DNA of 30,420 nucleotides, taken from assembly GCA_964402955.1 (NCBI GenBank), contig CAYOEZ010000027.1, forward strand, positions 1 to 30,420, in the 5' to 3' direction. Under the pieces are notes generated by a model, which saw nothing but the letters and a program-made list of their open reading frames with translations, did no database searches and was not told the origin of the DNA. Source of the DNA: CAYOEZ01 sp964402955. GTDB taxonomy: Bacteria > Chloroflexota > DTOL01 > DAOUCN01. The position numbers were made by a program, and so were the translations under genes. Below, in pieces: positions 15,150-21,553 of the stretch. How positions within the stretch are numbered: position 1 is the stretch's first letter; every line of letters starts with the position of its first letter.

Positions 15150-16098
15150 TCTGGGGGCGCAACTGGTGGCCGTGGGCGACGCTGATCGCAGCCGTTTTGC
15201 TGAGATCGAGGCGCGTATGGGCGTACCCTGCGCAACCCCCGATGAGATCATGGCCAATCCCGACATTGACGTCGTGTGCGTGTGCACCCCCAGTGGATTC
15301 CACGCTGCCAACGCCATCGCCGCCGCGCGCGCTGGCAAGCATGTTCTTCTCGAAAAGCCGATGGCGCTCAACCTGGCCGAAGCCGACGCGGCCATCGCCG
15401 CCGCCGAACAGAACGGCGTTCTCCTGGCTGTCGTTCTGCAACGCCGCGCCGATCCCCTCTTTCGACAGGTGAAGCAGGCGATCGACAGCGGATTGATGGG
15501 CGATTTGACGCTGGGCATGGTGACCATTCCCTACTACCGCTCCGCCGCCTACTACGCGCAGGCGGCCTGGCGGGGCACCTGGTCGCTGGACGGCGGAGGG
15601 GTGCTCATGAACCAGGGTATCCACCTGGTTGATCTTTTGGTCTGGTACATGGGCGACCCCACCAGCATTCGCGCCTACGCCACCCGGCTGCACCGCAAGA
15701 TCGAGACGGAAGACACGCTCACCGCTACCCTGTGCTTCGCCGGCGGCGCAATGGCGACGATTGCTGCAACGACAACGACCGCCCCCGGCTTCCCGCACCG
15801 TGTCGAAATCTATGGCACAAAGGGCGGCGTGCAGCTCGAGGGCGAAGCGCTTATTCGCTGGGACCTGGCAGAGGGGGCTCAGCCGCCGGTGCAGGCGGCG
15901 CCGACGCTCAACAGTGTAGCCGCCGGCGCGGGCGGCGATCCGCGTGGCATCTCTAGCGACGGGCATATTGCCATTGTGCGCAATTTCATCCAGGCGCTGC
16001 GCGGCGAGAGTCCCTTGCTCGCTGATGGTCGCGAGGGACGCCGCGCCGTGGCGACAATCCTGAGCATCTACGATGCGGCAGGGCTGCAGAGAAGCTAG
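15061..16098 (+). CDS. Gfo/Idh/MocA family NAD(P)-dependent oxidoreductase
   Basis: This 345-residue protein has the Rossmann motif VRFGILGGGMIA at residues 6-17 and the EKPMAL motif near residue 100, whose lysine is catalytic in inositol 2-dehydrogenase and relatives. The C-terminal half shows GGGVLMNQGIHLVDLL, the conserved barrel-sheet segment with the active-site His. The reaction is oxidation of a sugar or inositol hydroxyl with NAD(P). It is only distantly like the first Gfo/Idh protein (168-1331), so the two probably have different substrates. It begins inside the truncated URO-D-like frame, with a GTG start. A hairpin follows its stop. Confidence 0.9.
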   Translation: MLTTKKVRFGILGGGMIAHYHQQAIAANADLGAQLVAVGDADRSRFAEIEARMGVPCATPDEIMANPDIDVVCVCTPSGFHAANAIAAARAGKHVLLEKPMALNLAEADAAIAAAEQNGVLLAVVLQRRADPLFRQVKQAIDSGLMGDLTLGMVTIPYYRSAAYYAQAAWRGTWSLDGGGVLMNQGIHLVDLLVWYMGDPTSIRAYATRLHRKIETEDTLTATLCFAGGAMATIAATTTTAPGFPHRVEIYGTKGGVQLEGEALIRWDLAEGAQPPVQAAPTLNSVAAGAGGDPRGISSDGHIAIVRNFIQALRGESPLLADGREGRRAVATILSIYDAAGLQRS

Positions 16099-16119
16099 AC
16101 GGCATGGTTGGTTAACACC

Positions 16120-16153
16120 TACACCCTCAGGGTTTCCAAAACCCTGGGGGTGT
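16120..16153. terminator. Hairpin after the Gfo/Idh gene
   Basis: Arms at 16120-16135 (TACACCCTCAGGGTTT) and 16138-16153 pair over 16 bases with one mismatch, tightly closed. It ends the oxidoreductase operon just before a strong promoter for the next gene. There is no clean T-run, so full termination is uncertain. Confidence 0.55.
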
Positions 16154-16187
16154 ACGTGTATGCAGGTGTAGATTGTACATTTTGTGC

Positions 16188-16216
16188 TTGACAAACAGCC
16201 AGTGACATACTACACT
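16188..16216 (+). promoter_or_regulatory. Sigma-70-type promoter for the aldo/keto reductase gene
   Basis: TTGACA at 16188-16193 and TACACT at 16211-16216 are 17 bases apart. Transcription would begin near 16223, giving a leader of about 40 bases. Together with the hairpin just upstream, this makes the reductase a separate transcription unit. Confidence 0.65.
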
Positions 16217-16262
16217 GACAGCGCAGCAAATCCTCTTCCCGCAAGGAGCACGTCCAACCACA

Positions 16263-17285
16263 ATGCGCAAGATACGGCTGGGTAAGACCAACCTCATGGT
16301 CTCAGAGTTGGGCTTCGGCGGCATTCCCATCCAGAGATTGAGCAGCGATGATGCGATACATGTTGTGCAGCGGGCGTTGGATCTGGGCGTGACGCTCATC
16401 GATACGGCCAACGGCTACACGAACAGCGAAGAACGGATTGGCAAGGCTATTGCCGGGCGTCGCGACCAGGTGACGCTGGCAACCAAGAGCGGCGCACGCA
16501 GCCTGGCGGCCTTCCGCGAGCATGTGTCGCTCAGCTTCCAGCGTCTGGCTGTCGACCACATCGACCTGTTGCAATTCCACAACGTCAGCGACGAGGAACA
16601 CTATCAGCAGATAGTCGCTCCTGGTGGGATGCTCGAGTATGCACAGGCGCTCAAGGCTGAAGGGCGCATCGGTCACATTGGCGTTAGTTCGCATAACCTG
16701 GACATGGCCTGCAAGCTCGTCGCCAGCGGGCGCTTCGAGACGCTGATGTTTCCCTTCTGCGTTGTCACGCCTGAGCCGGAAGATAAGCTCATCCCCCTCT
16801 GTCGCGAGCACGATGTGGCCTTCATCTCCATGAAGCCGATGGGCGGCGGCATGCTGGACAATGTGACGCTGGCCTTCAAGTATCTGCGCCAGTTCCCCGA
16901 CATCGTGCCGCTGGTCGGTATCCAGACGGTACGGGAGATCGAGGAGATCGTCGGCATCATGAATGGGCCGGCCGGCATGACCGCTGAAGAGCGCGCCGAA
17001 GCTGAGCGCATTCGCTGCGAGTTGGGCAGCCGCTACTGCCGCAGTTGCGACTATTGCCAGCCCTGCCGCGAGGGGATCGGCATCTCAACCGTGCTGCGCT
17101 TCCGCAGTGCGATCAAACGTTTTCCGGTGCAGCGCTTCTTTGGCGAATGGGGCAAGGCGCAGATCGCCAAGGCCGAGAACTGCACCGAGTGCGGCGAGTG
17201 CGAAGAGCGCTGTCCCTACCATCTGCCGATCAGGGAAATGCTCAAAGAGAATGTTGTCTGGTATCACGGGCAAGCCAAGAGCTGA
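16263..17285 (+). CDS. Aldo/keto reductase with C-terminal iron-sulfur cluster motifs
   Basis: This 340-residue protein has an aldo/keto reductase barrel with the full catalytic tetrad: Asp47, Tyr52 (IDTANGYTNSE), Lys75 (ATKSG) and His106 (QFHN). After the barrel come two cysteine groups: Cys259/262/265/268 (CRSCDYCQPC) and Cys307/310/313/317 (CTECGECEERCP), the second a typical ferredoxin-like [4Fe-4S] motif. Such AKR-ferredoxin proteins are known in anaerobes. The clusters would let electrons from alcohol or aldehyde chemistry reach ferredoxin (inference). AAGGAG lies upstream of the start. The neighbouring gene is an aldehyde:ferredoxin oxidoreductase, which fits a shared electron carrier. 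Confidence 0.9.
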   Translation: MRKIRLGKTNLMVSELGFGGIPIQRLSSDDAIHVVQRALDLGVTLIDTANGYTNSEERIGKAIAGRRDQVTLATKSGARSLAAFREHVSLSFQRLAVDHIDLLQFHNVSDEEHYQQIVAPGGMLEYAQALKAEGRIGHIGVSSHNLDMACKLVASGRFETLMFPFCVVTPEPEDKLIPLCREHDVAFISMKPMGGGMLDNVTLAFKYLRQFPDIVPLVGIQTVREIEEIVGIMNGPAGMTAEERAEAERIRCELGSRYCRSCDYCQPCREGIGISTVLRFRSAIKRFPVQRFFGEWGKAQIAKAENCTECGECEERCPYHLPIREMLKENVVWYHGQAKS

Positions 17286-17335
17286 AGCCAGAGTAATAAG
17301 CGTTGCCGGGGACAGCGATTATTCCCGAAGTGCTT

Positions 17336-17478
17336 CGGTAATCTCCGGAGATTACGCGCCAGGGGCAGCGCGGGACTAAAGTCCGCTCCTAAGCCCAAGT
17401 TTTCCAGAGGCAGTCGCTTAGAAGCCGAATTCATTCGAGCGCATCCCATTCCCACATTGCGGCGTTGGGTACGGGTTA
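17336..17478. repeat. Structured intergenic repeat, copy 1 (before the AOR gene)
   Basis: About 140 bases share their order of blocks with 19475-19617: CGGTAA-CTCCGGAGAT, GCGCGGGACT-AAGTCCGC, CTAAGCCCAAGTTTT, a CTTAG-GCCGAATTCATTCGAGCGC block and a final GGGTTAC. This copy contains a perfect 18-base palindrome (17338-17355) preceded by a CCGAAG/CTTCGG hairpin. The blocks make several short hairpins. It is non-coding and lies immediately upstream of the AOR gene. Confidence 0.75.
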
Positions 17479-17486
17479 CGGAACCA

Positions 17487-17514
17487 TTGAGTTATCGGAC
17501 AGGGTGCATAACAT
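17487..17514 (+). promoter_or_regulatory. Possible promoter for the aldehyde:ferredoxin oxidoreductase gene
   Basis: TTGAGT at 17487-17492 and TAACAT at 17509-17514 have a 16-base spacer. It is a weaker match than the other promoters here, but it lies right after the structured repeat and about 24 bases before the ATG at 17538. Confidence 0.35.
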
Positions 17515-17537
17515 ACATCAATCGTGGGGGTAAGAGA

Positions 17538-19421
17538 ATGGGTCATTCATTTCATAACAAGATTCTGCGCGTGAACCTGAGCAACGGAACAATAAGCATC
17601 GAAGAGCCGGGGCATGTCTATTTGCGGCGCTATCTGGGCGGCTGGAATATCATCGCCGACGTCCTGCTGCGTGAGGTGCCCAAGGGCGCCGATCCGCTTG
17701 GCCCCGATAACAAGCTCATCTTCGCCCCCGGCGTTCTGACCGGGCTGCCCTTCTCCGGCGCATCGCGCAACGCTGTCGGCGCCAAGTCTCCGCTGACGGG
17801 CGGCTTCGGCGCAGGCGAAGTGGGCGGGCTGTGGGGCGCTGAGTTCAAGCGCGCCGGCTTTGATGCCCTGATTGTCGAGGGCGTCTCGCCGAAACCCGTC
17901 TACCTCTGGATCAAGGAGGGCAAGGCTGAGCTGCGCGACGCCGGCCATCTCTGGGGCAAGGACACCAAAGCGACGAGTGAAGCGCTCGAAGCAGAACTGG
18001 GCGACACACACGTCGGTATTGCCATGATTGGCCCGGGCGGCGAGAATCTGGTGCGCTATGCCTGCATCATGAACGAAACCAAAGACGCGGCCGGTCGAAC
18101 CGGACTGGGCGCGGTCATGGGCTCCAAGAAGCTCAAGGCCATTGTCGCCCGCGGCGCACAGTCGCTGGAAACTGCTGCGCCGGACAAGCTGCACGAGCTG
18201 GCTGTCTGGATGAGCAAGGGCGTTCAGGCCGGCGAGCTGGCGGCATGGGCGCATACCAACGGCACCGGCGCACACCTGGAGAATGCCATCTTGACCGGCA
18301 ATCTGCCTATCCGCAACTTCCGCGATGGCGAGTTCCCCGCCGCCGCCGACATCAGCGCCAACACGATCCTGGAGAAAATCGGCGTCAAGATGGAAGGGTG
18401 CTGGGCCTGTACCGTGCGCTGCAAGAAGGTCGTCAAAACGCAAGCGCCGCACTTTGTCGACCCCATCTACGGCGGCCCCGAATACGAAACCATCGGCGCG
18501 GTCGGCTCATGTTGCGGCATCGGCGACATGGAGGTCATCTCCAAAGCCAACCAGTTGTGCAACGCCTATTCATTGGATACTATCTCGCTCGGTGTGACGA
18601 TTGCCTTTGCCATGGAATGCTACGAGAACGGGCTGTTGACCAAGGACGACACCGATGGCATTGACCTGCGCTTTGGTAATGGGGATGCCCTGCTGGCCAT
18701 GATCGAGAAGATCGCCTATCGCAAGGGCTTCGGCGCTGTCCTGGCCGAGGGCTCAGCGCGTGCTGCGCAGCAGATCGGCAAAGGTTCAGAACGCTTTGCC
18801 ATGCAGGTCAAAGGCCAGGAATACCCCATGCACGAGCCGCGCTTCAAGCGCGCGCTTGCTATCTCCTACGCCTTGTCGCCCACCGGCGCCGACCACTGCC
18901 ACGCCCTGCACGATTCGGACCTGGGCAACACCACCGAAGATGGCATGCTGGCCTCGGCCGAACTGCGCAGCATGGGTGTGCTCGATCCGTTGCCTGTCAG
19001 CGACCTCAGCCCGGCTAAGGTGCGCGCTACGATCTACAAGACTGTCTTCCTTGCCATGGGCAACTGCGCCTGTCTGTGCTCGTTTGTGCCCTGGTCGCTG
19101 ATGCAGTCGGCCGAGTTGATTCGCGCTGCCACCGGCTGGGACATGAGCGACTACGAGCTGATGAAGGTGGGCGAGCGCGCCCTGGCCCTGGCCCGCGTCT
19201 TCAATACCCGCGAGGGCTTCGTCAGCAAGGACGATTACATCGCCGAGCGCACCTATGGCCCCACCACCGATGGCGCGCTGGCCAGGGGCGGCATCGATCG
19301 CAAACTGCTGAAAAAGGCCATCAAGACCTACTATAGCATGATTGGCTGGAAGCGCAACGGCGTGCCAACCAAAGAGAAGCTGCAAGAGCTGGATGTCGCC
19401 TGGGCCGCCAGGTACGTCTAG
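17538..19421 (+). CDS. aor: Tungsten-type aldehyde:ferredoxin oxidoreductase
   Basis: This 627-residue cytoplasmic enzyme oxidises aldehydes to carboxylic acids and passes the electrons to ferredoxin through a bis-pterin tungsten (or molybdenum) centre and a [4Fe-4S] cluster. Cluster ligands Cys288, Cys291 and Cys295 (CWACTVRC) have the same spacing and numbering as in the Pyrococcus enzyme; a fourth would be among Cys510/512/514 (GNCACLC). The pterin-binding N-terminal domain shows ASRNAVGAKSPLTGGFGAGE. The start at 17538 gives the usual MGHSFHNKILRVNLS opening; the frame is open back to 17457, but that part is repeat and leader. It is flanked by two copies of an intergenic repeat. The iron-sulfur aldo/keto reductase upstream may use the same carrier. 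Confidence 0.9.
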   Translation: MGHSFHNKILRVNLSNGTISIEEPGHVYLRRYLGGWNIIADVLLREVPKGADPLGPDNKLIFAPGVLTGLPFSGASRNAVGAKSPLTGGFGAGEVGGLWGAEFKRAGFDALIVEGVSPKPVYLWIKEGKAELRDAGHLWGKDTKATSEALEAELGDTHVGIAMIGPGGENLVRYACIMNETKDAAGRTGLGAVMGSKKLKAIVARGAQSLETAAPDKLHELAVWMSKGVQAGELAAWAHTNGTGAHLENAILTGNLPIRNFRDGEFPAAADISANTILEKIGVKMEGCWACTVRCKKVVKTQAPHFVDPIYGGPEYETIGAVGSCCGIGDMEVISKANQLCNAYSLDTISLGVTIAFAMECYENGLLTKDDTDGIDLRFGNGDALLAMIEKIAYRKGFGAVLAEGSARAAQQIGKGSERFAMQVKGQEYPMHEPRFKRALAISYALSPTGADHCHALHDSDLGNTTEDGMLASAELRSMGVLDPLPVSDLSPAKVRATIYKTVFLAMGNCACLCSFVPWSLMQSAELIRAATGWDMSDYELMKVGERALALARVFNTREGFVSKDDYIAERTYGPTTDGALARGGIDRKLLKKAIKTYYSMIGWKRNGVPTKEKLQELDVAWAARYV

Positions 19422-19474
19422 TATGAACATGGCCGGCAGATCCCCGATGTCTCGATGAATCTTTGTGCAATGGT

Positions 19475-19617
19475 CCGGTAACTCCGGAGATCGCGGGTTG
19501 AAACAAGCGCGGGACTGAAGTCCGCTTCTAAGCCCAAGTTTTGTAGGCCAGGGCTTAGGAGCCGAATTCATTCGAGCGCACTCCATTTCGCGTTTTTCGG
19601 CTGCAAGGACGGGTTAC
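19475..19617. repeat. Structured intergenic repeat, copy 2 (after the AOR gene)
   Basis: This is the second copy of the element at 17336-17478, in the same orientation. It has CCGGTAACTCCGGAGAT, GCGCGGGACTGAAGTCCGC, TCTAAGCCCAAGTTTT, GGGCTTAGGAGCCG and AATTCATTCGAGCGCA in the same order. The arms CTAAGCCC (19528-19535) and GGGCTTAG (19551-19558) form a clear hairpin, better kept here than in copy 1. Confidence 0.75.
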
Positions 19618-19709
19618 TGCGCTATTGTGCAGGAGTTCATGAAGACATCGGGTATCCTGAGCCTTGTTTTCGACGATGTTTGCCACCACGAATGGGGACT
19701 GGGCAGAAA

Positions 19710-20594
19710 ATGGAAAAGCACGCACAGCCCGCTGCGAGCACAGATGCGCCGAAGAAGAGGACGCCCATCCCTTCTTTCGTCGAGATCAAGGCGCGCGGCG
19801 GCAAGGTGACGATGATCACCGTCTACGACTACCCGTTTGCCCGTCTGGTTGACCGGACGCCGGCGGAGCTGATTCTGGTTGGCGACTCGTTGGGCATGGT
19901 CATCCAGGGCAACGAGCAGACGATCCCGGTGACGCTCGACGAAATCATCTACCACTGCAAGGCGGTGCGTCGCGGCGCGCCCAACACGCTGGTGGTGGGC
20001 GACATGCCGTTCATGAGCTACCAGGTTAGCCCCGAACAGGCGCTGACCAGCGCCGGACGCGTGATCAAGGAAGGCGGGGCCGACTGCATCAAAATGGAAG
20101 GCGGCGAGTACTTCGCCCCCTACGTGTACAAGATCGTCAAGGCCGGCATACCCGTGATCGGGCACATCGGCCTGACGCCGCAGAGCGCCTCAGCGCTGGG
20201 CGGCTTCCAGGTGCAGGGGCGCACCAGGGAGCAGGCCGAACAGCTCGTCGCTGACGCTATGGCGTTGGACGCGGCGGGCGTGTTTGCCATGGTACTCGAG
20301 TGCATCCCGGCCGGGGTTGCAACGGTGATCACGGCAGCAGTGAAGGCGACGACCATCAGTTGTGGGGCCGGGCCGCATGCCGATGGCCAGAATCTCAATG
20401 GCTACGACCTGCTGGGCCTCTTCGAGAAGTTCACGCCCAAGTTCGTTAAGCAGTACAAGTCGCTTGCGCCCGAGATCATTGCCGGCTACAGCGCCTTCGT
20501 CGAAGACGTGCGCAGCGGCGCCTATCCGGGGGCGCAGCACAGCTTCACCGGCGGCGAGAAGATCAGCCAGTTGTATCCGCCGGAGTTGGGATAG
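19710..20594 (+). CDS. panB: 3-methyl-2-oxobutanoate hydroxymethyltransferase (ketopantoate synthase)
   Basis: PanB transfers a hydroxymethyl group from methylenetetrahydrofolate to 2-ketoisovalerate, the first step toward pantothenate. The 294-residue protein shows the family landmarks in order: YDYPFA, VGDSLGM (metal Asp), VVGDMPFMSY (metal Asp), CIKMEGG (Lys and metal Glu), GHIGLTPQSASALGG and MVLECIPA (catalytic Glu). A later segment reads SCGAGPHADGQNLNGYD where most members have GIGAG and DGQVLV, a mild departure. The start is uncertain: neither ATG 19710 nor ATG 19692 has a clear ribosome site, and the family core starts at about 19764. A DUF4261 gene follows by one base, then ilvD, which makes its substrate. 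Confidence 0.88.
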   Translation: MEKHAQPAASTDAPKKRTPIPSFVEIKARGGKVTMITVYDYPFARLVDRTPAELILVGDSLGMVIQGNEQTIPVTLDEIIYHCKAVRRGAPNTLVVGDMPFMSYQVSPEQALTSAGRVIKEGGADCIKMEGGEYFAPYVYKIVKAGIPVIGHIGLTPQSASALGGFQVQGRTREQAEQLVADAMALDAAGVFAMVLECIPAGVATVITAAVKATTISCGAGPHADGQNLNGYDLLGLFEKFTPKFVKQYKSLAPEIIAGYSAFVEDVRSGAYPGAQHSFTGGEKISQLYPPELG

Positions 20595-20595
20595 C

Positions 20596-21414
20596 ATGAA
20601 ACTCTTCAACCGAGAGCAAAAGCAAGAGCAGCCTGCCCCGCACAAACCTGACAACATGTTGGCGATGGTGGCGCTCAGCGAAGCCCGCCTGCCTGATCCA
20701 GTCGCCTTTTGCGATTACCTGCGTGAACACTGGCCCGACATGCCTTCCCCTGCTGAGGTGTACATAGGGGGAGAAGGCAAAGACGTGCCCGTTTTGCATT
20801 TCACATTGGGCGGTGCCGTGTGTTTCATCGGTCTACTATCTGTGCCTATTCCCTGGAGCGAACTCAATGGGCCGTGCGAAACAGCTTGGTATTGGCCAGA
20901 AGCTGTCACGCAGATGAAGGCACACCGTGCCCATTTGATCATCAACGTTAAGCATCCGGGTAGAACGCGTGTTGAGCTAGCGCTTATCCTCACGCGGATT
21001 GCAGCCGCTGCCGCAGAAGCAACACAGGCCGTGGGCATCTATTGGGGAGCAGGCACACTGGTTCAGTCCCGTGCCAGTTTTGTTGAGCAGGCTCACGCCG
21101 CTTCCGAGGACGATCTACCCCTATTCTTGTGGATTGACTTTCGCGTTTGGGCAAACTCAGACAGCACTGTTACCTTAGTCACTGAAGGAATGGACGCCTT
21201 TGGTCTGATGGAGATGGAGTTTGTCGAGGCAAAGATAAATGCACGCAGTCTGATGGATCTGGCCTTCAATATAGCCCACTATCTGCTGACCAGTGGCGCC
21301 GTGATCCGCGACGGCGATACCGTCGGCATGAGCACTGAGCAGAAGCTGCGCGTGCGCTATCAATCGTCCATCTGGGAAAGGCCGGGAAGGGTTTATCGCA
21401 TAGAACTGTCGTAA
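20596..21414 (+). CDS. DUF4261 domain-containing protein
   Basis: This 272-residue protein has the DUF4261 pattern: MVALSEARLPDP near residue 23, a strand-rich middle with HLIINVKHPG, then LILTRIAAAAAEATQAVGIYWGAGTLV near residue 140, and a C-terminal region about 100 residues long. The function of this domain is not known. There is no signal peptide or clear membrane span. The start lies one base after the panB stop, so translation is probably coupled. Its codons are richer in A and T than those of panB and ilvD on either side, which suggests later insertion into this pantothenate and valine gene pair (inference). Confidence 0.75.
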   Translation: MKLFNREQKQEQPAPHKPDNMLAMVALSEARLPDPVAFCDYLREHWPDMPSPAEVYIGGEGKDVPVLHFTLGGAVCFIGLLSVPIPWSELNGPCETAWYWPEAVTQMKAHRAHLIINVKHPGRTRVELALILTRIAAAAAEATQAVGIYWGAGTLVQSRASFVEQAHAASEDDLPLFLWIDFRVWANSDSTVTLVTEGMDAFGLMEMEFVEAKINARSLMDLAFNIAHYLLTSGAVIRDGDTVGMSTEQKLRVRYQSSIWERPGRVYRIELS

Positions 21415-21469
21415 GTGGGGAGCCTGATATTCGCTGCAGAACAGGTCAATGCCAACCCGCGCTTTGGCA

Positions 21470-21530
21470 GTAGGTCAGGCATCCTTGTCTGACGGCATGA
21501 AAGCCCGTCAGGCAAGGATGCCTGACCTAC
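21470..21530. repeat. GTAGG...CCTAC palindromic repeat, copy 3
   Basis: The arms 21470-21495 and 21505-21530 are reverse complements over 26 bases with one or two differences (GTAGGTCAGGCATCCTTG core) around a 9-base loop. This is the best preserved of the three copies. It ends 23 bases before the ilvD ATG, so it would fold in the leader of the ilvD message and might limit read-through from the DUF4261 gene. Confidence 0.85.
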
Positions 21531-21553
21531 CCATACATGAGAGAGGACATCAC

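Noticed and set aside
14733..16098. URO-D-Gfo/Idh fusion protein
   Set aside because: The two parts are in different frames, and the oxidoreductase has its own ribosome site and GTG start.
17457..17537. Upstream start for the aldehyde:ferredoxin oxidoreductase
   Set aside because: The extra 27 residues come from the repeat edge and a promoter-like leader. Known family members start at the MGHSFHNK-type segment.
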